Notes under the pieces: model-generated | What the model saw: the letters and a program-made list of their open reading frames with translations, nothing else | What the model was told of the DNA's origin: nothing | Databases searched by the model: none | Position numbers and translations under genes: made by a program | In this document: positions 1-7,402 of the stretch, one piece after another | How the letters are laid out: each line of letters starts with the position of its first letter | How positions within the stretch are numbered: position 1 is the first letter of the stretch | Assembly (NCBI GenBank): GCA_045586925.1 | Contig: JAZNBG010000035.1 | Location: 1 to 64,000 of the forward strand | Direction: 5' to 3' | Origin: SIG440 sp045586925 | Lineage (GTDB): Bacteria; Bacillota; Clostridia; Monoglobales; Monoglobaceae | Length of the DNA: 64,000 nt

Positions 1-330
1 ATACCTAAAGTTTGAATTTGTCAATAGTTAAACCGTTATTCGTTGTAGGAACAAAGCCCTCCGATTTGCCTCCCTTGCAAAGCCCTCCTTGTGTAAAGGA
101 GGGTGGCAGCCGAAGGCTGACGGGAGGATTGTTTCAAAAAACCGATTTAATCAGTGGTTACTTGAGGGCGCAAATTGCCGGTGGCAATCGTTTAGCGCTG
201 CCCGAGGCGAGAGCCGAGACGGCTGTCGCCGTAAGGCGACTGATGAGGTGGCATAATGAACTTTTTCAAAGAGAAAGGCTGCGACTGAGGGAGCAAGAAG
301 GACTTTTTAGGGTTAACCTGCAATTTTATC
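1..330. repeat. Dispersed hairpin-rich intergenic repeat, left copy
   Basis: Bases 1-78 are an inverted copy of 3605-3682, with only about four differences. The adjoining CCTCC/GGAGG and GCCGAAGGC-type hairpins recur at 4130-4440, 6520-6615 and 19700-19752. A 141-codon open frame runs through this block, but it has no ribosome binding site and follows the repeat, so I do not treat it as a gene. Bases 331-488 hold nothing I can recognise. Confidence 0.7.
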
Positions 331-488
331 TTTTGCGTTTTAAACCACCTGTATTAATACCCAAAATATACCATAAAATCCATGATTTTTACAGTAAAAA
401 CCCTGTTGCTTTGTGCAGGCAAAAATCAGTGCTTTGAAATTTAGTCATAACTACCAAAAAAACGGACAAAATTTAAATCATAATAACA

Positions 489-517
489 TTGACAATCAAG
501 CCCAAAGGTGTTATAAT
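489..517 (+). promoter_or_regulatory. Sigma-A promoter of the cohesin/dockerin operon
   Basis: TTGACA (489-494), a 17-bp spacer and TATAAT (512-517) form a full consensus promoter. It lies about 80 bp upstream of the GTG start at 596. Confidence 0.85.
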
Positions 518-595
518 ACTAGAAAGATTAAATGGATATGTATGCAAATTTAATCTTGCTAAACCCAACAGGGTACACAAAAAGGAGGTGGAATT

Positions 596-1675
596 GTGAA
601 AAGAGGCTTGTGTTTTTGCCTGCTGATTGCCGTGATTTTTAGTATGGTTATGCCAGTAAATGCTGCGGATGAAGGGGCAAAAATAGAAATTCAAACTCCA
701 TCCGAGCTGCCGAAGGCAGGTGAAGAGTTTGAGGTTGTAGCGACCATAAGCAACAATCCAGGATTTTATGGAATTCAGTTCGATTTGTTTGCCGAAACAG
801 AAACGATTGAATGCAAAGAAATCAAACTCGGAGAAATGCTTGAAGGTACAATTGGCGGAGCTAATCCAAAATCACCTGAGGGTGCTCGTATAGGAGCCGT
901 TTCGGTTAATGAAATTAAAGGCGATGGGGTTATTGCAACCTATACATTTCTTGCCGAAGAAAAAGATACAGCTTTTGATTTCAAAATTAAGAATGTTAAA
1001 ATTCTTAACCAAGAAGTAGAAGAATTGCCCTATACCATTGTTGGTGCTACCGAGGTATTCCCCGAAGAACCTTCCAAAGCCGAAGAGAAGGAAGAGGAAC
1101 CTCCCGTTACCGAACATCTGTATGCCGATACAGAGGGTCACTGGTCAGAACGCTACATAAACACTGCCACCGAGAAAGGTCTTTTTAAAGGTGATGAAAA
1201 AGGATTCTTCAATCCTGACGAGGATGTAACAAGAGCACAGTTCGTAACAGTGCTTTGGCGTATGGCGGGTTCGCCCACAGCCGATGTGGTTGACGCTCCC
1301 TTTGCTGATATCAATGGTCAGACCGAAGAATTTAAAAAAGCAATTGCCTGGGGATATGCCAATGGATATATCAACGGTACATCTGCTACCACCTTTGAAC
1401 CCGATGGAAACCTCACCCGTGAGGCTGCGGTAAAAATACTGCATGCATACTCGGGGGGCGAAAGCGGAATGGAATTAGTCTTCTCGTTTATCTATGATGG
1501 ATATTTTAAAGACAGCAGTCAGATTTCTGACTGGGCAAGACCTTCCGTTTATTGGGGTATTTATTACAAGATGCTTTCAGGCACAAGTGCAGATATGATA
1601 AGTCCTCAAGGAACTGCCACCCGTGCTCAGTTGGCAAAAATATTAGTAAATTATATTACTACATATACAAATTAA
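596..1675 (+). CDS. Exported cohesin-like protein with C-terminal SLH repeats
   Basis: This is a 359-residue surface protein, first gene of a four-gene operon. The GTG start is preceded by AAAGGAGGTG. A signal peptide (residues 1-24, ending VNAA) leads into a cohesin-like beta-sandwich domain (about 28-150). An acidic Glu/Pro linker follows, then three S-layer-homology motifs (about 175-355; for example DTEGHWSERYINTA). SLH repeats bind secondary wall polymers, so the protein should anchor its cohesin domain to the cell wall. The next gene encodes a dockerin protein, which suggests the two proteins bind each other as in cellulosome scaffolds. The dockerin partner and any link to polysaccharide degradation are inferred. 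The cohesin assignment is by pattern only. Confidence 0.75.
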   Translation: MKRGLCFCLLIAVIFSMVMPVNAADEGAKIEIQTPSELPKAGEEFEVVATISNNPGFYGIQFDLFAETETIECKEIKLGEMLEGTIGGANPKSPEGARIGAVSVNEIKGDGVIATYTFLAEEKDTAFDFKIKNVKILNQEVEELPYTIVGATEVFPEEPSKAEEKEEEPPVTEHLYADTEGHWSERYINTATEKGLFKGDEKGFFNPDEDVTRAQFVTVLWRMAGSPTADVVDAPFADINGQTEEFKKAIAWGYANGYINGTSATTFEPDGNLTREAAVKILHAYSGGESGMELVFSFIYDGYFKDSSQISDWARPSVYWGIYYKMLSGTSADMISPQGTATRAQLAKILVNYITTYTN

Positions 1676-1705
1676 CTTTTAATATTAAAAGAAGGAGTTG
1701 GAAAA

Positions 1706-2323
1706 ATGAAAAAGATAATAAGCATTTTTGCTATAGTTTTTGCTATAACAATGGTTATGACTGTTTCTGCTTTTGCAACGGGCTTTACTGCTGATACAGC
1801 GAATGCAACAAATCTTCCTGCTAATGCAACTGTTACAGGTGCTGCTGATAGTATGGCTGTATCAATTCCGGCGACAGCTGGTGCAGAATACGCCATTGTT
1901 CTTGTTAGTGGCGATACTCTTCCCACAGATGGTACTACTATCGCATACATCAACCAGCTTACCGCTGATGGTGACACCGTGGATTTCGATGTACTCCCTT
2001 TAATGAGTGTTGCTGAACAAGCTACAGATGGCGAGCTTACTCTTTATGTTGGTTCAAATGTAGAAGGTTTTGAGCTTATCTCTATTCCTGTTACATATGC
2101 GGAAGCACCTGCATACACTTTGGGTGATGTAAATGGTGATACTGTAATTGACAGTTCAGACTCTTTGGCTGTTCTTTTATATTTTGCAAATGGTACTGAG
2201 TTTGAAACATCTGATGGTGTAGCTGTTCCTGTTGATGCAGGTAATGTAAATGGCGATACAGTTGTTGATAGTTCAGACTCACTTGCAATCCTATTATACT
2301 TCGCTAATGGTACAGAATTTTAA
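1706..2323 (+). CDS. Exported dockerin-domain protein
   Basis: A 205-residue secreted protein with a signal peptide (residues 1-25, ending SAFA). It has an unrecognised, probably all-beta middle region (26-135) rich in Ala, Thr and Asp. A C-terminal type-I-like dockerin follows, with two near-identical calcium-loop repeats: GDVNGDTVIDSSDSLAVLL and GNVNGDTVVDSSDSLAILL. The Asp/Asn ladder of an EF-hand-like loop is intact in both. Dockerins bind cohesins, and cohesin-like domains are encoded on both sides. The start has RBS GAAGGAG. The middle domain is not a recognisable enzyme, so the protein may be structural or adhesive. Confidence 0.8.
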   Translation: MKKIISIFAIVFAITMVMTVSAFATGFTADTANATNLPANATVTGAADSMAVSIPATAGAEYAIVLVSGDTLPTDGTTIAYINQLTADGDTVDFDVLPLMSVAEQATDGELTLYVGSNVEGFELISIPVTYAEAPAYTLGDVNGDTVIDSSDSLAVLLYFANGTEFETSDGVAVPVDAGNVNGDTVVDSSDSLAILLYFANGTEF

Positions 2324-2342
2324 TTAAATTGGAGGTTTTAAA

Positions 2343-3263
2343 ATGAAAAAAATTACAGGTATTCTTTTGCTTGTGGCTATTTTTGCTACAATGCTTTCTA
2401 TTTCAGCTTTTGCGGCTAGCGCAAGCGAATTGACAATTACTACAGACAAGACATCTGTGGCTACTGGTGAAACTGTTGTTGTAACAGTAGAAGCAACAGG
2501 CAATTTTCTTGACGTAGCAAGTGTATCAACAAGTATTGCTTTTGATACCGACAAATTCTCAATTGATACAAAAACAAAAGACTATAATGAAACAGTTGAT
2601 GATGATTTCTACGTATGCTTTGATGCAGACTGGATTGATTCTATAATGAACGATAAGAAGAACTCACTTGGTAGACTTGCTGCTCCTATGTCAGCAGCTG
2701 GTGAAAACCCTGCAGGTCAGTTGAATGTTGTTTTCCAAAAATCTTCTGGTTTGACAGCAACAAACTCTAACCTTTCAAAAGATGGTTCTGTAGTAACAAC
2801 CGTTAAGGCGATTTTTACAGCAAAGGCTGATGTTGCTAATATTGATGCTACATGCTTTAGCTTGGTAGAAGGCGTATGTAAGATTGAAACAGCAAGTAAG
2901 GAACTTCATACTTTGACATACAATCAGCTTGCTGCTAATGATCCCGATCCTGTTCCTGTAGCAGGTACAAAGGAAAAAGCTGTTACTTTGGAAGCAACAG
3001 AAGTTACAAGTGGCGATTTCACATACACAAACGTTGCTGTATTTGATGGTGCATACACATTAGAGCTTGCTGCCGGCGAATCAGTTTCAAAAGCAGGTGT
3101 TATGTATGAAGGAGAATCAGTGAAAGCTTGGGATATCGCAGCTGAAGATGGCGCTTCAATCGAATACAAAGTTCTCTTCTACGGTATCAGTGCTGATGAT
3201 GCAGCAGCTCTTGGTGCAAAGATTCAGACATATTTCGAAGGAATGTTCCTTCCTGAAGCATAA
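2343..3263 (+). CDS. Exported cohesin-like protein
   Basis: A 306-residue secreted protein with a signal peptide (residues 1-24, ending SAFA). It has a cohesin-like domain (about 27-195; TSVATGETVVVTVEATGN resembles the first strands of cohesins). A second beta-rich domain (about 205-306) has no recognised family. No SLH motif, sortase signal or transmembrane segment is visible at the C-terminus. It may therefore be held on the surface through protein contacts, possibly with the preceding dockerin protein. It sits 19 bp after that gene, with RBS TTGGAGG. The cohesin call is weaker than for the first gene of the operon. Confidence 0.6.
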   Translation: MKKITGILLLVAIFATMLSISAFAASASELTITTDKTSVATGETVVVTVEATGNFLDVASVSTSIAFDTDKFSIDTKTKDYNETVDDDFYVCFDADWIDSIMNDKKNSLGRLAAPMSAAGENPAGQLNVVFQKSSGLTATNSNLSKDGSVVTTVKAIFTAKADVANIDATCFSLVEGVCKIETASKELHTLTYNQLAANDPDPVPVAGTKEKAVTLEATEVTSGDFTYTNVAVFDGAYTLELAAGESVSKAGVMYEGESVKAWDIAAEDGASIEYKVLFYGISADDAAALGAKIQTYFEGMFLPEA

Positions 3264-3307
3264 TTGATATATCGTTTTTAAAATAACCAGAAAGGTGGAT
3301 ATTTAAT

Positions 3308-3487
3308 ATGAAAAAGATTTATGAATCACCCGTTGTTGAATTAACAGGTTTCAGTGTTGAAGACGTTATCACAACAAGTAACATTGATACACTCGGTGCT
3401 GATTTTGATGTAGATGCATTCAAGGCTGCTGTTGGTAATACTTATGGCGAAGTTAATAAGTATGGCGATGCAACCTACACATGGTAA
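3308..3487 (+). CDS. 59-residue peptide with RiPP-leader-like N-terminus
   Basis: Fourth gene of the operon, 44 bp after the cohesin-like gene. It starts at ATG with RBS AAAGGTGG and stops just before a strong terminator. The peptide begins MKKIYESPVVELTGFSVED. That pattern (a Lys-rich start, a Tyr-x-x-Pro-x-Val-Glu motif, then an Asp-Val-Ile-Thr-Thr-Ser segment) is seen in many small clostridial peptides and some RiPP leaders. The C-terminal half is rich in Gly, Asp, Tyr and Thr and has no Cys. No modification enzyme or exporter gene is nearby, so a RiPP role is only a possibility. I do not know its function. Confidence 0.6.
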   Translation: MKKIYESPVVELTGFSVEDVITTSNIDTLGADFDVDAFKAAVGNTYGEVNKYGDATYTW

Positions 3488-3506
3488 TTCAATAATTGAA
3501 TTTCAA

Positions 3507-3538
3507 AAAGAAGCAGGCATAACGCCTGCTTCTTTTTT
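3507..3538 (+). terminator. Rho-independent terminator of the cohesin/dockerin operon
   Basis: A 12-bp stem (AAAGAAGCAGGC paired with GCCTGCTTCTTT) is followed by a T run, 20 bp after the peptide stop codon. Confidence 0.9.
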
Positions 3539-3540
3539 TA

Positions 3541-3682
3541 TGCCTTCCCCTGTGGGAGGGGAAGGGGGACCGCTTGCGGTGGATGATTAGGAGCCTCCCT
3601 TTAGGCAAGGGAGGCAAATCGGAGGGCTTTGACCCTACAACGAATAACGATTTAACTATTGACAAATTCAAACTTTAGGTAT
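3541..3682 (-). repeat. Dispersed hairpin-rich repeat, inverted copy of 1-78 plus hairpin arm
   Basis: Bases 3605-3682 are the reverse complement of 1-78, with about four differences. Bases 3541-3600 carry the GGGAGGGGAAGGGGG hairpin arm that recurs at 4135-4170. The repeat contains the -35 box of the small-RNA promoter at 3659, so the repeat and the antisense-RNA promoter may have spread together. Confidence 0.75.
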
Positions 3683-3687
3683 ATAAT
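3659..3687 (+). promoter_or_regulatory. Consensus promoter for candidate antisense RNA 1
   Basis: TTGACA (3659-3664), a 17-bp spacer and TATAAT (3682-3687). It reads towards the terminator at 3743-3776, with no coding frame in between. Confidence 0.8.
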
Positions 3688-3693
3688 AACAAT

Positions 3694-3779
3694 AGAAAAA
3701 GGCAAGACCTCAAACGGTTATGCCAAAGAAGGTTTATTTTTCAAAATAACACGACTTTGACGGGGCGTGTTATTTTTTT
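3694..3779 (+). ncRNA. Candidate antisense RNA (type I antitoxin-like), about 85 nt
   Basis: Starts just after a perfect sigma-A promoter and ends in an 11-bp perfect terminator stem. It is convergent with the minus-strand small hydrophobic ORF at 3837-3998 and shares its bidirectional terminator, so the 3' ends of the two RNAs are complementary. This is the arrangement of TxpA/RatA- and par-type toxin-antitoxin loci. The 5' part of the RNA can also form a GGCA...TGCC hairpin. Confidence 0.55.
3743..3776. terminator. Bidirectional terminator shared by small RNA and toxin-like mRNA
   Basis: Perfect 11-bp stem AAAATAACACG / CGTGTTATTTT with a 12-nt loop. A T run follows on the plus strand and TTTT on the minus strand. 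Confidence 0.8.
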
Positions 3780-3836
3780 ATATAATAGGAATTTACTACT
3801 TATCAGTACTAAACTCCTATTATACAAAAATAAAAT

Positions 3837-3998
3837 TTAAATTGCCCGTGCAAAATTTTCGGCTGCGCCGAAATGCACTTGGGCAAACAAAGCGTAAGTG
3901 CTCCGACCGCCGCAAGGCGAGCGGCGTAGCCGCTTTGTTCTGGTTAATGCTAAAAGCAATAAAATTATCATAAATGAAATTATGTAATCATGATCCAT
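3837..3998 (-). CDS. Small hydrophobic peptide, type I toxin-like
   Basis: A 53-residue ORF starting MDHDYIISFMIILLLLALTR. A single membrane helix (about 5-18) is followed by a basic patch (RTKRLRR). It has RBS GAAAGGGGGG and its own promoter at 4082-4110, giving a leader of about 77 nt. The last 30 residues are encoded by GC-rich hairpin sequence (3845-3950), so an intergenic repeat may have extended an originally shorter peptide. A convergent small RNA shares its terminator. The membrane-peptide toxin role is inferred from size, topology and the paired RNA. Confidence 0.5.
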   Translation of the reverse strand: MDHDYIISFMIILLLLALTRTKRLRRSPCGGRSTYALFAQVHFGAAENFARAI

Positions 3999-4081
3999 AA
4001 GCTATCCCCCCTTTCGATAAAAATGAGAGGATGGCATAACCGCCCAGCTTTTACACTGTTTTAAGCCTTACCTTTAAATAC

Positions 4082-4110
4082 ATTATACATTAAAACAATA
4101 CATTTTTCAA
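4082..4110 (-). promoter_or_regulatory. Promoter of the toxin-like mRNA 1
   Basis: Read on the minus strand: TTGAAA (4105-4110), a 17-bp spacer and TATAAT (4082-4087). It points at the ORF starting at 3998. Confidence 0.75.
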
Positions 4111-4129
4111 TAGGTATTTCTGATTTTGC

Positions 4130-4440
4130 CTTCACCTGTGGGAGGGGAAGGGGGACCGCTTGCGGTGGATGATTAGGAGCCTCCCTTGTGTAAAGGGAGG
4201 TGTCATTTTCAAAGAAAATGACGGAGGGATTGTTTGAAACGAAGCAAAAACAGCCCCTCAGTCACTTAACAACAAAATGCTCTCGCATTTTGCAATCCTG
4301 CGCTATCAATATGCCATCGGCATATCGTCTTAACGCTCCGGCCCTCCAAGAATCCCCCCACCGTCTGCGACGGTCCCCCCTCCTTTAGGCAAGGAGGGCT
4401 CTGCAAGGGAGGCAAATCGGAGGGCTGGGCAAGGCGTGTT
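4130..4440. repeat. Dispersed hairpin-rich repeat cluster
   Basis: Several short inverted repeats built on CCTCCCTT/AAGGGAGG and GACGGAGGGATTG, flanked by the same GGCAAATCGGAGGGCT end as the copies at 1-78 and 3605-3682. The open frames in this stretch lack ribosome binding sites and are products of the repeat. Confidence 0.65.
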
Positions 4441-4486
4441 TTCGATTTTGGGGACGTGCCTGTTTTTACACCTATAATATTCTAAA

Positions 4487-4515
4487 CTGACAACGCTAAT
4501 AATATATGATACAAT
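4487..4515 (+). promoter_or_regulatory. Promoter of the toxin-like mRNA 2
   Basis: CTGACA (4487-4492), a 17-bp spacer and TACAAT (4510-4515), giving a leader of about 58 nt before the ATG at 4580. Confidence 0.7.
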
Positions 4516-4579
4516 ATTTTCATAGCAAGAGAAACGGCGGCGATTGTTTTTGACACCTCTTAAATAAGGAGGTGTTGAT

Positions 4580-4642
4580 ATGGTAGAAGTGATTTCTTTT
4601 ACTTTGTTGGTAATGATAATTATCATTTACATAAAGAAATAA
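4580..4642 (+). CDS. 20-residue membrane peptide, type I toxin-like
   Basis: The whole peptide is one hydrophobic helix with a basic end (MVEVISFTLLVMIIIIYIKK). AAGGAGGTG stands 5 bases before the ATG and a promoter is at 4487. The stop codon touches a hairpin at 4641-4668. A minus-strand promoter (4725-4753) drives an antisense transcript into the same hairpin. The peptide resembles the putative holin-like/TxpA group of type I toxins in layout. It is short for that group, so the call rests on architecture as much as on sequence. Confidence 0.6.
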   Translation: MVEVISFTLLVMIIIIYIKK

Positions 4643-4718
4643 CCGCCACTTCTGACAAAGTGACGGTTTGATAAAAAACTGTAAAATTTTGCGGAAACAA
4701 CTAATGCCGTTCCCTCTT
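4640..4718 (-). ncRNA. Candidate antisense RNA of toxin-like locus 2, about 80 nt
   Basis: Transcript predicted from the minus promoter at 4725-4753. It ends in an 11-bp hairpin with one mismatch (4641-4668 on the plus strand) followed by ATTTCTTTAT. It overlaps the 3' end and terminator of the 20-residue peptide mRNA. Its first bases (GCAAGAGGGAACGGC) resemble the 5' end of the toxin mRNA on the other strand (GCAAGAGAAACGGC). Confidence 0.5.
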
Positions 4719-4724
4719 GCTATT

Positions 4725-4753
4725 ATAATATCACAACATTACTTTTATGTCAG
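4725..4753 (-). promoter_or_regulatory. Promoter of candidate antisense RNA 2
   Basis: On the minus strand: CTGACA (4748-4753), a 17-bp spacer and TATTAT (4725-4730). It overlaps the last codon of the Fic gene. Confidence 0.6.
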
Positions 4754-5661
4754 GGTTTGTTTTTTTGAAGTAATTCATCAAGCCTAAAATGTTTTATAAG
4801 CTTATGAAAATTATCCTGAGCTGACATACAAGTATCAATAAGATAACCTTTTTCGGTCTCCCACTCTTTTAATCCGCGATAATAATACAGTTTGTGTTCT
4901 TCATCTATTATAAACGGAGTAATATTATTTTTCAGACACTCTTTAAACATTATAAGGCGTCCTATGCGACCATTCCCATCCTGAAATGGATGAATGCGTT
5001 CAAAATGCACGTGGAATTCGATAATATCTTCAATGGTAATTTCTTTTTTAGAATGATATGTGTTTAAGAGATTTCGAATTTCGTTATGAACTTTTTCCGG
5101 AGTAACTGTATCCATCCCCCCAACCTCATTCGGTAGTTTTTTATATTCTCCAACAGCAAACCAATCATTTTTGCTATCACTGGTACTACTTTTTAAAATA
5201 CGGTGCAATTCTTTTATATATTTTTCAGACAATTCATAATTGGCATTATCGATAACAGAATCAATACATTTAAAGTGGTTGGCAGTTTCTATAATGTCGT
5301 CAATATTTAAGATTTGATCTGTTATGCCAATGGTATTTGTTTCAAAAATATAACGAGTTTGATCATGAGTAAGGCGGCTGCCTTCCATATGATTTGAATT
5401 GTATGTCAGGTCTACCTGTATCCGATGATAAAGACTTCCTGAAAGTCGAAATTTCTTTTGGTCTTTTAATATATCAAGCAAGGTTTTGGGTTTATTTGAT
5501 TTTCTTTTTAAGCGTGTGGGTTTTTGACTATTCTCCGGTATATTCCAAGTTTTACCTGTCAAAAAAGCTCCGGGGATTTTACCGTCGGCACAATATTTCC
5601 GTACACTGCGATCTGTAATTCCCCATATTTTAGCATATTCAGATACTGATAAATACTTCAT
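4750..5661 (-). CDS. Fic/DOC family protein with N-terminal HTH
   Basis: A 303-residue protein. Residues 1-55 form an excisionase/MerR-like helix-turn-helix (SVSEYAKIWGITDRSVRKY). The Fic core follows with the complete active-site motif HPFQDGNGRIGR (about 229-240). An inhibitory-helix motif SNHMEGS (about 88-94) fits the (S/T)xxxE(G/N) rule for Fic enzymes held in check by an intramolecular Glu. Fic proteins transfer AMP or other phosphate-bearing groups to hydroxyls of target proteins. The combination suggests an autoinhibited AMPylator that may also bind DNA. It stands alone on the minus strand. The target is unknown. Confidence 0.85.
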   Translation of the reverse strand: MKYLSVSEYAKIWGITDRSVRKYCADGKIPGAFLTGKTWNIPENSQKPTRLKRKSNKPKTLLDILKDQKKFRLSGSLYHRIQVDLTYNSNHMEGSRLTHDQTRYIFETNTIGITDQILNIDDIIETANHFKCIDSVIDNANYELSEKYIKELHRILKSSTSDSKNDWFAVGEYKKLPNEVGGMDTVTPEKVHNEIRNLLNTYHSKKEITIEDIIEFHVHFERIHPFQDGNGRIGRLIMFKECLKNNITPFIIDEEHKLYYYRGLKEWETEKGYLIDTCMSAQDNFHKLIKHFRLDELLQKNKP

Positions 5662-5841
5662 ATTCAGAACTCCTTAAAGCTATTTTATATAGTATAGCAT
5701 ACTACAGGAAAATTATCAAGCAATTTTATGGATAAAATCGAGGTTATTTTTCCCGTATAGGAAATATAACATTTTTCCTATGATATAAAGAAAATATCCC
5801 CCATATGGGGGATATCGAATTGATAAATTTTAAATACTTAA

Positions 5842-6450
5842 CTATTTTAATTCCTCAAAGTCTGCTGCGCCGTGTTTGCAAAGAGGGCAAATAAAATCAT
5901 CGGGAAGAATTTCGCCTTCATACACGTAACCGCAGATTTTGCAAACAAAGCCTTTTTTCTTTTGGGGCTGTGGTTTGGGCTTGACATTATCCTGATAATA
6001 GGTGTATGTCATAGTTTCTTTATCCGTGATGTTTTTTGCCTCGGTAATTGTGCATACAAACATTCCGTGGGTATCAAAATCAATATACTGTTCAACCTTT
6101 AAAGAAATAAATGCATTAACATACTGCGAAGGCACAGCCAAACCATTTTCGGATGTCCAAAAGGGCATATCCTGAAATTTGTCGGTGTCTTTTCCGCTTT
6201 TAAATCCAAAATTCTGAAATACAGTAAAGGGAGCCTCAACAGACAGACAACAAATGTTCATAATCCCTGTATTTTTTATCACGTTATGCGAATAATTTGC
6301 CTTATTAATTGTCACCGCAATGCGGTTCGGTGTGTTGGTCACTTGCGTAACAGTGTTAACAATCAGACCATTGTGACGATTGCCGTCGTTTGACGTAACT
6401 ACATACAGCCCGTAGCCGATTTTAAATAATGCGGAAACATCTATATCCAT
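5842..6450 (-). CDS. Flavin reductase-like / rubredoxin fusion (high-molecular-weight rubredoxin)
   Basis: A 202-residue protein with two domains. Residues 1-150 are a flavin-reductase-like FMN-binding domain (ALFKIGYGLYVVTS). A Lys/Pro linker leads to a C-terminal rubredoxin (about 160-202) with its four Fe ligands, CKICGYVY and CPLCKHG. Such fusions pass electrons from NAD(P)H-fed flavin to oxygen- or NO-detoxifying flavodiiron proteins in anaerobes. The start at 6450 is chosen because AAGGAG lies just upstream. The longer frame to 6618 reads through the dispersed repeat at 6520-6615 and has no RBS. Confidence 0.85.
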   Translation of the reverse strand: MDIDVSALFKIGYGLYVVTSNDGNRHNGLIVNTVTQVTNTPNRIAVTINKANYSHNVIKNTGIMNICCLSVEAPFTVFQNFGFKSGKDTDKFQDMPFWTSENGLAVPSQYVNAFISLKVEQYIDFDTHGMFVCTITEAKNITDKETMTYTYYQDNVKPKPQPQKKKGFVCKICGYVYEGEILPDDFICPLCKHGAADFEELK

Positions 6451-6519
6451 ACACTTGTTCTCCTTGTTTTGTAATTTAGGTTTTATTTTAATACCACTCC
6501 GAGATGGCATTGCCAACCA

Positions 6520-6615
6520 ACTTTCCGGAAATCCTCCCACCGTCTGCGACGGTCCCCCCTCCTTTAGGCAAGGAGGGCTTTGCGGAATGGCGAATCGGGG
6601 AGGCAGGGTTAATTG
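6520..6615. repeat. Dispersed hairpin-rich repeat copy
   Basis: Shares the CCGTCTGCGACGGTCCCCC and GGCAAGGAGGGCTTTGC segments with 4360-4400. It lies between the rubredoxin flavoprotein and the ECF S-component genes. Confidence 0.65.
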
Positions 6616-6654
6616 CATATTGCTACAAAACTAGTATATGTAATTCCTTGAAAA

Positions 6655-7194
6655 TTAAAACAGTTTTGGAGTTTTTTTCAAAGCCTTTGTTCTTGCAAGT
6701 GCTTTAACCAGAACAATCGCAATTATGTAGTCTACGATGTGATGTATGATTGTTCCCACACCGGTAACATAAAATGCGATATAAAACATATTTCCGTTTG
6801 ACTCCGACCAACCAACGCTTAAGAAGAGCAATGAAACGAGTGCTTCAAAGATTGCGTGGAGTATCATAGTTGTTGCGCCAACAAGCACAATGCTGCAGTT
6901 TTTATTAATCATATAAGCACCAACAACCGCAAAAATGATGTGGGATGCTGCGCGTGCAGTAACTGCGGGGTCAAGACCGGCAAAGATAAAACCTAAGGTT
7001 GTGCCCAAAGCGGTAAAGATTGCTGAAATCGGCGAGATAAACATAGCAATAAAAACCGGAACATGTGCTGTCAAAGTAGCTGAAAATGGCGGAAGGTATA
7101 CTCTAAGCCCACTGAACATTGTAGGAATGATTATTCCAAAAGCAATGAGCAATGCGGTAATGACCATATCTTTTGTGTTAAATGTCTTTTTCAT
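6655..7194 (-). CDS. ECF transporter S component, NiaX-like
   Basis: A 179-residue integral membrane protein with about five to six helices, the size and topology of energy-coupling-factor S components. The region ALLIAFGIIIPTMFSG and the following HVPVFIAMFISPISA resemble the niacin-specific NiaX group. Substrate assignment is by pattern only. The shared ECF ATPases and T subunit are not in this window, which is usual for S components that use a common module. RBS AAAGGAG precedes the ATG at 7194, and a consensus promoter lies at 7230-7258. Confidence 0.65.
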   Translation of the reverse strand: MKKTFNTKDMVITALLIAFGIIIPTMFSGLRVYLPPFSATLTAHVPVFIAMFISPISAIFTALGTTLGFIFAGLDPAVTARAASHIIFAVVGAYMINKNCSIVLVGATTMILHAIFEALVSLLFLSVGWSESNGNMFYIAFYVTGVGTIIHHIVDYIIAIVLVKALARTKALKKTPKLF

Positions 7195-7229
7195 CTTTAA
7201 TTCTCCTTTGCATTTTTGTTAACACTACC

Positions 7230-7258
7230 ATTTTAAGACTTTTATCAAAATATGTCAA
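7230..7258 (-). promoter_or_regulatory. Promoter of the ECF S-component gene
   Basis: Minus strand: TTGACA (7253-7258), a 17-bp spacer and TAAAAT (7230-7235). It is back-to-back with the metK promoter. Confidence 0.7.
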
Positions 7259-7310
7259 GTTTTTAGCACGAATAAACAGGTTTTTCTTTGAAATATAAAG
7301 ACTTTTGTGG

Positions 7311-7339
7311 TTGACAGTATGCAAAAAAAAGAGTATAAT
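7311..7339 (+). promoter_or_regulatory. Promoter of metK
   Basis: TTGACA (7311-7316), a 17-bp spacer and TATAAT (7334-7339). The leader of about 57 nt is too short for a SAM riboswitch. Confidence 0.85.
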
Positions 7340-7402
7340 GTTATTTAGTAAAATAGGTGGATTGTGTAAGCTATTCGGCTTAAAATATAGGAGGAAGAAA
7401 AA

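Noticed and set aside
12..437. 141-codon open frame at the left edge
   Set aside because: It reads through the dispersed hairpin repeat, has no ribosome binding site, and its composition follows the repeat rather than a protein family.
4200..4626. Open frames in both strands of the repeat cluster
   Set aside because: No ribosome binding sites and no coding character; they arise from GC-rich hairpins.
7340..7402. Possible SAM riboswitch before metK
   Set aside because: The leader is only about 57 nt and shows neither the SAM-I four-helix layout nor a terminator/antiterminator pair.
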